A stretch of DNA of 41,244 bases from an uncultured Flavobacterium sp. (GCF_947632075.1 NZ_CANRNX010000013.1:1-41244), one strand, 5' to 3'; counted from the first letter of the stretch, positions 24,073-32,144 are shown. Translations and numbers: made by a program. Notes: generated from the letters alone by a model not told the origin.

Positions 24073-25143
24073 TTAAATTTTTGCAGTCCATCCGAAAGTA
24101 TCTTCTGCAAGTTTATTTTGAATTTTTGTTAATTTATCTTTAAGGTCTAATGCGTAAGAACCTTCTTCGTCCATGTTTGGTAAATTGTATAATTCTCCTT
24201 GGAAAGAAAAAGCTTCAATTTGGTTGATTACTGCTGCAGTTCCTGCTCCGAAAATTTCTTTTAAACTTCCGTTTTTAGAGGCTTCAACAATTTCTTCAAC
24301 TAAAATAGGGCGAACCTCTACATTATAACCTTCTCTTTTTGCAAGGTCAATTAAACTTTTACGTGTAACACCATCTAAAATTCTTTCAGAAGTTGGTGCA
24401 GTGTAAATAGTATCGTTGATTCTGAAGAAAACATTCATTGTACCAGACTCTTCAACTTTTGTATGTGTTGAATCTGTCCAGATTACTTGGTTAAATCCTG
24501 CTTCTTGAGCTAATTTAGTAGGGTAGAACTGCGCAGAATAGTTTCCTGCAGCTTTTGCAGCTCCAATTCCACCATTAGCTGCTCTACTGTAGTATTCAGC
24601 AATTTGCACTTTAATTTTACCTGAGTAGTATGATTTTGCTGGTGAAAGTAATATACAGAATAAAAATTCGTTTGATGGAGATGCAATAACTCCACCTTCA
24701 GTAGCAATCATAAACGGACGAATATATAATGAGTTACCTAAACCTTTACGAACCCATTCTTTTTCAACATTTAATAAAGCTTTTAAACCACCTAAAAAAC
24801 GAGCTTCATCTATTTCTGGCATTGCTAAACGAACTGCAGATTTATTAAATCTGTTGTAGTTTTCGTCTGGTCTAAATAACCAAATATCATCATTAACATC
24901 TTTATAAGCTTTCATTCCTTCAAAAATAGCTTGTCCGTAATGGAAAACTCTTGCAGAAGGATCTAATTGTATAGGTGCATAAGGTTTAATCTCAACTTGT
25001 TGCCATGCATTGTTTTTGTATTCACAAACAAGCATATAATCTGTAAATTTCGCTCCGAAACTTAAGTTTTCGAAGTCAAAAGTGTCAATTTTAGATTTTT
25101 CTACGGGCGTAAAAGAGAAGTCTTTTAAAATGTCTATCTCCAT
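24073..25143 (-). CDS. ilvE: Branched-chain amino acid aminotransferase
   Basis: A 356-residue class IV PLP-dependent transaminase that makes or degrades leucine, isoleucine and valine using glutamate/2-oxoglutarate. The Schiff-base lysine is Lys197 in GIGAAKAAGNYSAQ, as in the eukaryotic-type BCAT class (KLGGNYG). VEESGTMNVFF and GVTRKSLIDLAK complete the cofactor site, and HYGQAIFEGMKAYK and SLYIRPFMIATE the substrate side. Length matches this longer BCAT type. It is monocistronic, with its own terminator and an upstream region holding a -7 element, a 20-bp-spaced direct repeat and a small palindrome that may be regulatory. Confidence 0.96.
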   Translation of the reverse strand: MEIDILKDFSFTPVEKSKIDTFDFENLSFGAKFTDYMLVCEYKNNAWQQVEIKPYAPIQLDPSARVFHYGQAIFEGMKAYKDVNDDIWLFRPDENYNRFNKSAVRLAMPEIDEARFLGGLKALLNVEKEWVRKGLGNSLYIRPFMIATEGGVIASPSNEFLFCILLSPAKSYYSGKIKVQIAEYYSRAANGGIGAAKAAGNYSAQFYPTKLAQEAGFNQVIWTDSTHTKVEESGTMNVFFRINDTIYTAPTSERILDGVTRKSLIDLAKREGYNVEVRPILVEEIVEASKNGSLKEIFGAGTAAVINQIEAFSFQGELYNLPNMDEEGSYALDLKDKLTKIQNKLAEDTFGWTAKI

Positions 25144-25177
25144 TTTTTATAATTTTAATAATTGAGTTATGTTGTTT

Positions 25178-25218
25178 GTAATATTACTACAATATTGCAA
25201 AATTAGCAAAAATATTGC
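25178..25218 (-). promoter_or_regulatory. ilvE promoter region with palindrome and direct repeats
   Basis: The minus strand has TAATTTTG (25198-25205), an exact -7 consensus, 54 nt before the start. AATATTGC occurs twice (25191-25198 and 25211-25218), 20 bp apart and overlapping the -7 element. GTAATATTAC (25178-25187) is a perfect 10-bp palindrome. An operator role is speculative. Confidence 0.35.
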
Positions 25219-25362
25219 TTATAAAGTCTGAAAAAATATATAATTTTTACTCAATTTAAAAAATGTTTATTTTATTTCTATATTATTAAAATATTGAAAA
25301 TTATTTAGTTAAGTGTTATTTTAAGTATTAAAGGTCTATTAAAAAATAAAATAAAATTACTG

Positions 25363-25370
25363 TATATTTG
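25363..25370 (+). promoter_or_regulatory. Promoter -7 element for the DUF4920-CxxCH-mnmD block
   Basis: TATATTTG is an exact TAnnTTTG, 19 nt before the ATG at 25390. Confidence 0.55.
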
Positions 25371-25389
25371 TTTTCTAAAAATTTAAATC

Positions 25390-25896
25390 ATGAAACGTTT
25401 TTTTATATTATCTATTGGATTAGTAGCTTTAGTGAGTTGTAACAACAAAAAAGAAGTTGTTGATGAACAACAAGTAGAATCGGTAACTTACTCAGTTTTT
25501 GGAGATTCTATTACATCTAAAGATGTATTAACAAATGATGAAATGCTTGCTAAATATGCTACTTTGCAACCAAATGACACTATTGATGTGAAATTTGGTT
25601 CAACTATAAAGTCTACTTGTGCTAAAAAAGGATGTTGGATGACTTTGGATTTAGCAGATGGGAAAGAATCATTTGTGAAATTTAAAGATTACGCATTTTT
25701 CGTTCCAAAAGAAGGAGCAGAAGAACATTATGCTATTGTTGAAGGAAAAGCTTTTATTGAAGAAATTTCTGTTGATGAATTAAAACATTACGCAAAAGAT
25801 AAAGGTGAAAGTCAACAAGCAATTGATAGTATTGTAGAGCCAAAAAGAACTTTACGTTTTTTAGCTAATGGAGTTTTAATTGCAGAAAATAAATAA
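25390..25896 (+). CDS. DUF4920 domain lipoprotein
   Basis: A 168-residue lipoprotein: signal peptide with lipobox VSC (Cys17), then NNKK. The mature domain is beta-rich and carries the CAKKGCWM motif (Cys77, Cys82, Trp83), typical of DUF4920 in Bacteroidota. The Cys-x4-Cys pair could bind metal or be redox-active; this is inferred. The stop codon overlaps the start of the next gene (TAATG), so it is coupled to a lipoprotein with a CxxCH heme-type motif. Together they suggest an exported redox or metal-related pair, function unknown. Confidence 0.85.
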   Translation: MKRFFILSIGLVALVSCNNKKEVVDEQQVESVTYSVFGDSITSKDVLTNDEMLAKYATLQPNDTIDVKFGSTIKSTCAKKGCWMTLDLADGKESFVKFKDYAFFVPKEGAEEHYAIVEGKAFIEEISVDELKHYAKDKGESQQAIDSIVEPKRTLRFLANGVLIAENK

Positions 25897-26345
25897 TGAA
25901 ACAACTTTTAGTTTTATCAGCAATTTCAGTTTTTTTATTCTCTTGTCAAGATAAAAAAGTAGATGAAGTTGTTGAAAATAAAAAAGATTCTGTACAAAAA
26001 GAGTCGAAGTTCCAAATGTATGAAATGTCTGAGATGGCTTTGTTAATGGAACAGATGTATGCGTATAATTTACAATTGAGAACTAAGATTTTAGAAAAAG
26101 ATAGTTTAGGTTCTTTTCCTGAAAATTTTGAAAAAATTCATACAGCTTTGATGACAGATCCTTCTGATAATGATTTGTTTTTTCAAGACCAAGCTGCGAT
26201 TTTTTTAAACGCTCAGAAAGCAATTTATGAAAATCCTACAGAAGCTAAAGAAAATTTTAATAAAATGGTAGAGTCTTGTTTGGCTTGTCATGCAAAAAAA
26301 TGTGGCGGACCAATTCCAAGGATTAAGAAGTTATTCATTAATTAA
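25896..26345 (+). CDS. Lipoprotein with a single c-type heme motif
   Basis: A 149-residue lipoprotein with lipobox FSC (Cys17). It is helical, with a Met-rich stretch (MYEMSEMALLMEQMYAYN, about 44-61) and a C-terminal Cys128-x2-Cys131-His132 (CLACHAKKCGG), the c-type heme attachment motif, plus Cys136 close by. The heme motif at the end of a four-helix-like protein recalls cytochrome c prime, where CxxCH is also C-terminal. If so, the axial or gas-binding role is inferred. It overlaps the DUF4920 gene by 1 nt and is directly followed by mnmD with no gap. Confidence 0.8.
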   Translation: MKQLLVLSAISVFLFSCQDKKVDEVVENKKDSVQKESKFQMYEMSEMALLMEQMYAYNLQLRTKILEKDSLGSFPENFEKIHTALMTDPSDNDLFFQDQAAIFLNAQKAIYENPTEAKENFNKMVESCLACHAKKCGGPIPRIKKLFIN

Positions 26346-27017
26346 ATGAAAAGAAAAATAATTGAAACTGAAGATGGTTCTCACACAATTTTAATGGAAG
26401 ATTGGGGGGAAAGTTTTCATTCTGTTCATGGTGCAATTCAAGAGGCTCGACACGTTTATATACAAAATGGATTTGATTTCCTTAAAGAAACTAAAAATCA
26501 AATTAATATTTTAGAGATTGGTTTTGGTACTGGTTTAAATTGTTTTTTAACTTGTTTAGAAAGTATAAAATCTAATGTACAAGTTTCTTATACTGGAATT
26601 GAAGGATTTCCTTTAACGGAAGGCGAGTGGCAACAATTGAATTACGCTGATGCCTTTTCTGAGAATGAAAAACAGATTTTTGAGAGACTTCATTCTATCG
26701 CTTGGGAAAATAAATTTGAAATTTCTGATAATTTCTATTTAACTAAAATGGAAATGATGTTCGAAAATATTTCTTTTCAACCTCAATTTGACTTGGTTTA
26801 TTTCGATGCTTTTGGTTTTCAGTATCAACCTGAATTGTGGACTGAGCAAATTTTCGTTAAGATAAAAAACGCTTTAAAGCCTAATGGAGTTTTAGTTACT
26901 TATGCTTGTAAAGGTGAAGTGAACAGAATTCTTAAAGGTTTAGGCTTTAAAATAGAAAAGCTTCAAGGGCCACCTGGTAAACGTGAAATGACAAGAGCTT
27001 TGTTAGTAGAAAAATAA
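26346..27017 (+). CDS. mnmD: tRNA 5-aminomethyl-2-thiouridine methyltransferase MnmD
   Basis: A 223-residue SAM-dependent methyltransferase equivalent to the N-terminal domain of MnmC, completing the mnm5s2U wobble modification. TEDGSHTILMEDWGESFHSVHGAIQEARHVYI is the family N-terminus. The SAM site is ILEIGFGTGLN (about 51-61), and the catalytic region is LVYFDAFGFQYQPELWTEQIF (about 149-169). YACKGEVNRILKGLGFKIEKLQGPPGKREM is the C-terminal signature. The MnmC FAD domain is absent, as is usual in Bacteroidota. It starts right after the heme lipoprotein stop, so it is in the same transcript despite an unrelated role. Confidence 0.93.
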   Translation: MKRKIIETEDGSHTILMEDWGESFHSVHGAIQEARHVYIQNGFDFLKETKNQINILEIGFGTGLNCFLTCLESIKSNVQVSYTGIEGFPLTEGEWQQLNYADAFSENEKQIFERLHSIAWENKFEISDNFYLTKMEMMFENISFQPQFDLVYFDAFGFQYQPELWTEQIFVKIKNALKPNGVLVTYACKGEVNRILKGLGFKIEKLQGPPGKREMTRALLVEK

Positions 27018-27090
27018 GAATAGTTTATTTTTATAAGTTTTGTTTTTTGTTATTATAAAAAAATATCTATATTTATAAAAAACAATAAAT

Positions 27091-27291
27091 ATGAAAGCCG
27101 TCAATACTTTAGAATATACAATTAAAGTTTTAACGAATGTGAGTTTTGATAAGGATTTATTTATTAAAGAATTATCAAAGGCGAAAAGAAAATTATTACC
27201 TTATGATTTAGAAAGGTTAAATGTTTGGTTAGTTGAATTCTTACAGAATAAGCCTGAGTTGCATTCAAGAGAATTCGATTTTTCTTATTAA
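27091..27291 (+). CDS. Small protein of unknown function
   Basis: A 66-residue soluble protein, mixed helical (TIKVLTNVSFDKDLFIKELSKAKRKLL...LERLNVWLVEFLQNKPELH), with no known motif. Its charge pattern and a TATATTTA -7-like element about 15 nt upstream support a real gene, and I recall similar small proteins in flavobacteria. It is followed by a terminator shared with the convergent oxyR. Confidence 0.7.
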   Translation: MKAVNTLEYTIKVLTNVSFDKDLFIKELSKAKRKLLPYDLERLNVWLVEFLQNKPELHSREFDFSY

Positions 27292-27301
27292 TACGAAATA
27301 T

Positions 27302-27331
27302 AAAATAAGCTACTGAAAAGTAGCTTATTTT
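27302..27331. terminator. Bidirectional terminator between the 66-aa gene and oxyR
   Basis: AAAATAAGCTACT pairs with AGTAGCTTATTTT around a GAAA loop. It overlaps the oxyR stop. Confidence 0.9.
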
Positions 27332-28263
27332 TTTAATTTTGGACTGATTATCTCAATATCTTGAAAAGTGATTGCGCCTCTTACAACACTTGAAATTACA
27401 CCTTGTAACGCATCAATAAGATGTAGTTTTAATTCGTTCTTTGAATAAATTAAACTCACTTCTCTTGAAGGTTTTGGGTTTTTAAATTGAATTACATTTT
27501 TCTTATCTGACTCGTTTAAGTTTAAAGAATGCAAGTAAGGTAATAATGTAACTCCTAAACCTTCGTTAGAAAGCTTTATTAAGGTTTCGAAACTTCCACT
27601 CGTTAATTCAAATTTTCTTGAAGTGTCGGTTTTAGAGCTTTTACAAATATTTAAAATTCCATTTCTAAAACAATGTCCATCTTTCAAAAGTAAAATATCA
27701 CTGATATCTAAATCGTCTGCTTCAATTTCTGTTTTATTATTTCTAAATTCTTCAGGAATGTATCCAACAAAAGGCTCATAATACAAAACTATTTCTTTAA
27801 TATCTTGTTCAAGTAAAGGCGTTGCTGCAATCCCTGCATCTAATTGACCGTTTTTTAATTTATATATTATTTCTTCTGTATTATATTCTTCTACGATTAA
27901 ATTAACCTTTGGATATTTATTAATAAAATTAGTTAAGAACATAGGTAATAAAGTTGGTGTAACTGTCGGTATGATTCCTAATTTAAATTCACCACCAATA
28001 AAACCTTTTTGTTGGTCTACAATATCTTTAATTCTGTCAGATTCGTTTACAATGTTTTTAGCCTGAATAACAATTTGCTTACCAACCTCTGTAAGTTGAA
28101 TAGGTTTTTTATTTCTATCGAAAATCTTAACATCTAATTCTTCTTCTAATTTTTGAATTTGCATACTAAGTGTTGGCTGAGTTACAAAACACTTTTCGGC
28201 TGCTAAAGTAAAGTTTTGATGTTCTGCAACTGCAAGTACATAATTCAATTGTGTAATGGTCAT
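27325..28263 (-). CDS. oxyR: LysR-family peroxide sensor OxyR
   Basis: A 312-residue LysR-type regulator. The N-terminal helix-turn-helix is FTLAAEKCFVTQPTLSMQIQKLEEEL (about 18-43), followed by the linker helix and an effector domain from about residue 90. Cys198 and Cys207 (DGHCFRNGILNIC) have the same nine-residue spacing as the E. coli OxyR redox cysteines 199 and 208, and the flanking LLLKDGHC is typical. It should sense peroxide by disulfide formation and activate antioxidant genes. It diverges from dps across 114 nt, a classic OxyR target, with an inverted repeat between them. Confidence 0.93.
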   Translation of the reverse strand: MTITQLNYVLAVAEHQNFTLAAEKCFVTQPTLSMQIQKLEEELDVKIFDRNKKPIQLTEVGKQIVIQAKNIVNESDRIKDIVDQQKGFIGGEFKLGIIPTVTPTLLPMFLTNFINKYPKVNLIVEEYNTEEIIYKLKNGQLDAGIAATPLLEQDIKEIVLYYEPFVGYIPEEFRNNKTEIEADDLDISDILLLKDGHCFRNGILNICKSSKTDTSRKFELTSGSFETLIKLSNEGLGVTLLPYLHSLNLNESDKKNVIQFKNPKPSREVSLIYSKNELKLHLIDALQGVISSVVRGAITFQDIEIISPKLKK

Positions 28264-28292
28264 TTGTATAAGGTTTTATCTATGAAAGAATA

Positions 28293-28307
28293 ATAATTAT
28301 CAATTAT
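28293..28307. promoter_or_regulatory. Candidate OxyR binding site between oxyR and dps
   Basis: ATAATT-ATC-AATTAT is a 15-bp perfect inverted repeat that includes a T-N11-A LysR-type core. It lies 28 nt upstream of the dps -7 element, where an activator would sit. Confidence 0.4.
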
Positions 28308-28335
28308 ACTTATACAAATATCGCCTTTTTATTCG

Positions 28336-28343
28336 TAAATTTG
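28336..28343 (+). promoter_or_regulatory. Promoter -7 element for dps
   Basis: TAAATTTG, exact TAnnTTTG, 34 nt before the dps ATG. Confidence 0.55.
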
Positions 28344-28377
28344 AATGTATAAATAAAGAAAATCTAAATTAATAGTT

Positions 28378-28842
28378 ATGAATGTTTTAGGATTGCCAAT
28401 AAAGGAAACAGAGAAAAACATTGAATCATTAAATGTTTTGTTAGCTAATTTTCAGGTGTATTACCAATCTTTAAGAGGTTTACATTGGAACATTAGAGGA
28501 AAGCGTTTTTTTGATTTACATGTAAAATTCGAAGAATTGTATAATAATTCACAATTAAGAATTGATGGTATTGCTGAGCGAGTTTTAACTCTTGGTGGTG
28601 TTCCATTACATACTTTTGAAGATTATATGAAAAATAATAAATTAACTGTTGGGAAAAACATTTCGGAAGATGAAGTAGCAGTTAAATTAATTATTGAATC
28701 GCTGTCTAAGCTTTTAGTTATTGAGCGTGAAATTTTAGAAACAGCTTCTGAAATTAGTGATGAGGGTACTGCTTCAATGATGAGTGATTTGATAGTAGAG
28801 CAAGAAAAAGACATCTGGATGATGAAAGCCTTTTTAGGATAA
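28378..28842 (+). CDS. dps: Dps family DNA-binding ferritin-like protein
   Basis: A 154-residue mini-ferritin that oxidises Fe(II) with peroxide and stores it in a dodecamer, protecting DNA. The inter-subunit ferroxidase ligands are present: His36 (GLHWNIRG), His48 (FFDLHVKF), Asp63 and Glu67 (RIDGIAER). The N-terminus is short with few lysines, so DNA binding by the tail may be weak. It is monocistronic and divergent from oxyR. Confidence 0.95.
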   Translation: MNVLGLPIKETEKNIESLNVLLANFQVYYQSLRGLHWNIRGKRFFDLHVKFEELYNNSQLRIDGIAERVLTLGGVPLHTFEDYMKNNKLTVGKNISEDEVAVKLIIESLSKLLVIEREILETASEISDEGTASMMSDLIVEQEKDIWMMKAFLG

Positions 28843-28855
28843 TTAATTCAGAAAT

Positions 28856-28892
28856 AAAAAAGGTTCTATCTTAAAGTGATAGAACCTTTTTT
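28856..28892. terminator. Bidirectional terminator between dps and aroQ
   Basis: AAAAAAGGTTCTATC pairs with GATAGAACCTTTTTT around a 7-nt loop. It touches the aroQ stop. Confidence 0.9.
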
Positions 28893-29305
28893 TATAAAAA
28901 TGATTTCAAGGCTAAAGTATACGAGTCTAATCCAAAGCCTATAATTATTCCTTTACACACATTAGATAGGTATGATTTATGCCTAAACTCTTCTCTTGCG
29001 AAAGTATTTGAAATATGAACTTCGATTACTGGTGTTGTAATACTGCATATGGCATCGGCTATTGCAATAGAAGTATGAGTGTAAGCTCCTGCATTTAAAA
29101 TAATTCCGTCATAACTAAAACCAACTTCATGTAATTTGTTAATCAATTCACCTTCAATATTGCTTTGGAAGTAATCTAAACTTACTGAAGTGAATTCTTC
29201 TTTAAGTTTAATAAAGAAATCTTCAAAAGATGAATTCCCATATATTTCAGGTTCTCTTTTTCCAAGTAAATTTAAATTCGGTCCGTTTATTATAAAGATT
29301 TTCAT
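28892..29305 (-). CDS. aroQ: Type II 3-dehydroquinate dehydratase
   Basis: A 137-residue shikimate-pathway enzyme converting 3-dehydroquinate to 3-dehydroshikimate by trans elimination. INGPNLNLLGKREPEIYG contains the catalytic Tyr22 and substrate loop. DYFQSNIEGELINKLHEV, ILNAGAYTHTSIAIADAI, and PVIEVHISN with the catalytic His (about residue 99) are the remaining signatures. The length is typical of the dodecameric class II enzyme. It is divergent from the outer-membrane barrel pair and convergent with dps. Confidence 0.96.
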   Translation of the reverse strand: MKIFIINGPNLNLLGKREPEIYGNSSFEDFFIKLKEEFTSVSLDYFQSNIEGELINKLHEVGFSYDGIILNAGAYTHTSIAIADAICSITTPVIEVHISNTFAREEFRHKSYLSNVCKGIIIGFGLDSYTLALKSFL

Positions 29306-29713
29306 TTATTCAATATTTTTTATAAAAGTATTGATTTTTTTGATTATTTGAGTTTAGAAATCATAATCTATTTTTCTTAGAGTCGTTTGCTATAGTTTTT
29401 TTAGAACGATGAATTCTTTATTATTCTTTAATATTCGAATTGCTAGTTTTCAAATAATTTGTTCTTGGTTTAGAGCTGATTTGTTTTAAAAAAGTAATTT
29501 AAAAGAAGAGGGAATTTAAATAATTTCGAAATTAGCTTTAATAAAATTTATTTTATAATTTAATACTTTTTAATTGAAATGAAAATTTTAAGTGATAATT
29601 TAGTATTGAAATTTTAATTTAAGTCTAACTTTTATAAAATATAGACTTTTTTACAATTGTTTTGTTTTTTTTTGTATTATTGTGAAATTTATTTTTAAAT
29701 TAACATTAATAAT
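29306..29713. other. Long AT-rich divergent intergenic region
   Basis: This 408-bp stretch contains no credible reading frame on either strand and is extremely AT-rich. TATTATTG (29675-29682) is one base off the -7 consensus and is a possible promoter for the barrel pair. I see no RNA-like structure. Confidence 0.5.
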
Positions 29714-30502
29714 ATGATAACAAAATTATTTTTCGCAACAATTTCAGGATTGTTTTTTATAAACGTTAATGCTCAACATAATCCTAGGAATCCCGTTGTA
29801 ACTGGAGTTAAAGGTGGATTGAATTTATCGAATATTTCTGCAGGAAATTATTCGCAAAATATAAAACCATCATTCCATTTGGGAGCTGTTGTTGAATTTC
29901 CTTTAAGTTATTATAAAAAAACGGCATTACAAGTCGAAATGTTGTACTCTAATCAAGGCTATAATGGAAAAGAAATTGAAAAAAAGATTGATGGGGCTGC
30001 GGAGATTATAGAAACTAATACATTGTCTGATGTTACTCTTCATTATTTAAATGTGCCTGTACTTTTTAAATATTATGTAAAAGATCAGTTTTCAATTGAA
30101 ATTGGTCCTCAAATAGGTTTTTTAATGGGGGCAAAAGGAACGTATGATTTATATGAATTCAATGAAGCGCGTGAGTTTATCATTGATCACGGGTCTATTT
30201 TAGAAGAAGAATTGTACAAATATGGATATAGAGACAATAATTATAAAAACTTTTATGACACTTTAGATTATGGCTTAGCTGTTGGAATTTCTTATAATTT
30301 TGATAACGGATTTTTTATATCTGGAAGATATTATTTAGGATTGAAAGATATTTATAAAGCCGATAATGATTATTCTAAAATTCCTATATTTGAAGAAATG
30401 CCTGATTATATTATTGATGAAATTAACAAAATTAATAAGAATTTAGATTTTAAAGATGTAAAAAATTCGGTAATTCAAGTGTCTGTTGGTTATCGTTTTT
30501 AG
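29714..30502 (+). CDS. Outer-membrane beta-barrel (porin family) protein
   Basis: A 262-residue protein with a Sec signal (cleavage after VNA, before QHNPR). It opens the mature domain with VTGVKGGLNLSNISAGNYS, the typical start of the PorT-like OMP beta-barrel family, followed by alternating strands (HLGAVVEFPLSYYKKTALQVEMLY, FSIEIGPQIGFLMGA, DYGLAVGISYNFDNGFFISGRYY) and the C-terminal VIQVSVGYRF with terminal Phe. A longer loop (about 145-180 and 215-245) sets it apart from its neighbour. It is a paralogue of the next gene 29 nt downstream. No pore or binding function can be stated. Confidence 0.88.
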   Translation: MITKLFFATISGLFFINVNAQHNPRNPVVTGVKGGLNLSNISAGNYSQNIKPSFHLGAVVEFPLSYYKKTALQVEMLYSNQGYNGKEIEKKIDGAAEIIETNTLSDVTLHYLNVPVLFKYYVKDQFSIEIGPQIGFLMGAKGTYDLYEFNEAREFIIDHGSILEEELYKYGYRDNNYKNFYDTLDYGLAVGISYNFDNGFFISGRYYLGLKDIYKADNDYSKIPIFEEMPDYIIDEINKINKNLDFKDVKNSVIQVSVGYRF

Positions 30503-30531
30503 AATAATTAATTAACTTAAATAAATATTAA

Positions 30532-31146
30532 ATGAAAAAAATTTTTACTATCGCTGCGTTAATCGCTATTTCAATTAATGCAAATGCTCAACAAGAAGTT
30601 AAATTTGGACCTAAAGCTGGGGTGAATTTTGCAAATCTTTCTAATACAGAAAGCTCAAAAATGTTAACTGGTTTTTACGTAGGGGGTGTTGCTGAAATTA
30701 AAATTAATGACAAATTTTCTGTTCAGCCAGAGTTAATGTATTCTGCTCAGGGTGCAAAAGCAAAATATTCAGAAGTTGAATCTGGAGTAAATGTTCATTA
30801 CAAAGAAACTTTTAAACTTGATTATATTAGTATTCCTGTTTTAGCTAAGTATTATATTGCTGATGGATTTTCTGTAGAAGCTGGTCCCCAATTTAATTTT
30901 TTAGTTAAATCGGAAATTAAATCTGATGCGAGTGCTTTAGGATATTCAGAGTCAGATAAAACTGATATGAAAGATTTTACGAAATCATTTGATTTTGGAA
31001 TTGGTGCTGGTGTTGCTTATGATTTAGCAAACGGCTTCTTTGCTAATGCACGTTATAATTTTGGATTGTCTGATATTTGGAAAGAAAATGAAGGTAAATC
31101 TGTTAAAAATGCAGTTATCCAAGTTGGGGTTGGATATAAATTCTAA
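30532..31146 (+). CDS. Outer-membrane beta-barrel (porin family) protein, paralogue of the preceding gene
   Basis: A 204-residue protein with a Sec signal (cleavage after ANA, before QQEV). It shares with the preceding gene the opening FGPKAGVNFANLSN, the YISIPVLAKYYIADGFSVEAGPQFNFLVK block, the FDFGIGAGVAYDLANGFFANARYNFGLSDIWK block, and the C-terminal AVIQVGVGYKF. It lacks the long inserted loops. The tandem arrangement suggests duplication and divergence, with cotranscription across a 29-nt gap. Confidence 0.9.
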   Translation: MKKIFTIAALIAISINANAQQEVKFGPKAGVNFANLSNTESSKMLTGFYVGGVAEIKINDKFSVQPELMYSAQGAKAKYSEVESGVNVHYKETFKLDYISIPVLAKYYIADGFSVEAGPQFNFLVKSEIKSDASALGYSESDKTDMKDFTKSFDFGIGAGVAYDLANGFFANARYNFGLSDIWKENEGKSVKNAVIQVGVGYKF

Positions 31147-31168
31147 TTCAATTTAAAATAGTAAATTT

Positions 31169-31195
31169 AAGCCATCTTTAAAAGGATGGCTTTTT
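31169..31195 (+). terminator. Terminator after the barrel pair
   Basis: AAGCCATC pairs with GATGGCTT around an A/T-rich loop that can extend the stem with a T-G pair; TTTTTT follows. Confidence 0.85.
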
Positions 31196-31205
31196 TAATC
31201 TATAT

Positions 31206-32117
31206 GTGTTGGAGAAATATATAAAACTTTACAAAAGCTATTTGAAATTAGAACGTTCAATGGCTGATAATACTATTACGAGTTATGTGTTTGATATTCT
31301 TAAGTTTAAAAATTATTTAGAAGATATAAAACAAATTAAATCCTTTGCGAATGTTAAAGAGTCTGATGTGCGTGATTTTATTTATTCAATCTCTGAATTT
31401 ATTGCACCTTCTACTCAATCTCGTATTATATCTGGATTAAAGGGATTTTATGATTTTTTGGTATTAGATAAATATATAACACAGAATCCGGTTATTTTTA
31501 TTGACCTCCCAAAGCAAGGCCGAAAAATCCCAGAAGTATTAGCTATTGAGGAAATCGACGCAATGGTTTCACGAATAGATTTATCGTTACCAGAAGGAAC
31601 TAGAAACAAGGCAATTATTGAAACATTATATGGTTGTGGTTTACGAGTTAGCGAGTTGGTTGATTTAAAAATTTCAGATTTATTTTTTGAAGAAGGATTT
31701 ATTCGAGTATCAGGTAAAGGTAGTAAGCAGCGTTTTGTTCCAATTGCAAAGGCAACCATAAAATGGATTTTAATTTATTTAGAAGAGATTCGAGTGCATT
31801 TAAATGTTTATTCTGAACATGAAGATATTCTTTTTTTAAATCGTAGAGGAAAACAACTAACTCGAGCTATGATTTTTACCATTGTAAAAGACTTAGCTTT
31901 CAAAGCCAGTGTTTGCAAAAATGTGAGTCCGCATACTTTTAGACATTCTTTTGCTACGCATTTATTAGAAAATGGAGCTGATTTAAGATCTATTCAAGCT
32001 ATGTTAGGGCATGAGTCAATTACAACAACTGAAATTTATATGCATGTAGATAGAACTCGTTTAAGAGAAGTTATGGAATTACATCACCCTTGGTCAAGTT
32101 TAAATAAAAAAAAATAG
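31206..32117 (+). CDS. xerD: Site-specific tyrosine recombinase, XerC/XerD type
   Basis: A 303-residue recombinase that resolves chromosome dimers at dif. The N-terminal SAM-like core-binding domain spans about 1-90. The catalytic domain has Arg147 (GCGLRVSEL), Lys171 (SGKGSKQRFVPI), His243 and Arg246 (HTFRHSFATHLLENGADL), His269 (LGHESITTTEIY) and the nucleophile Tyr278. All six catalytic residues are present. Length and the ITTTEIYMHVD motif fit the cellular Xer enzyme rather than an integron or phage integrase. It starts at GTG (MLEKY); a TTG one codon later is also possible. No dif site was seen here. Its stop codon lies in a terminator arm. Confidence 0.93.
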   Translation: MLEKYIKLYKSYLKLERSMADNTITSYVFDILKFKNYLEDIKQIKSFANVKESDVRDFIYSISEFIAPSTQSRIISGLKGFYDFLVLDKYITQNPVIFIDLPKQGRKIPEVLAIEEIDAMVSRIDLSLPEGTRNKAIIETLYGCGLRVSELVDLKISDLFFEEGFIRVSGKGSKQRFVPIAKATIKWILIYLEEIRVHLNVYSEHEDILFLNRRGKQLTRAMIFTIVKDLAFKASVCKNVSPHTFRHSFATHLLENGADLRSIQAMLGHESITTTEIYMHVDRTRLREVMELHHPWSSLNKKK

Positions 32118-32144
32118 TCCGATTAAAATCGGACTATTTTTTTA
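32107..32144. terminator. Bidirectional terminator between xerD and rny
   Basis: AAAAAAAATAGTCCGAT pairs with ATCGGACTATTTTTTTA (about 15 bp strong) around a TAAA loop. The left arm contains the xerD stop codon and the right end reaches the rny stop. Confidence 0.92.

Noticed and set aside
31206..32117. Phage or integron integrase
   Set aside because: Length, motif form and core-gene neighbours fit the housekeeping Xer recombinase, and no attachment sites or phage genes are present.
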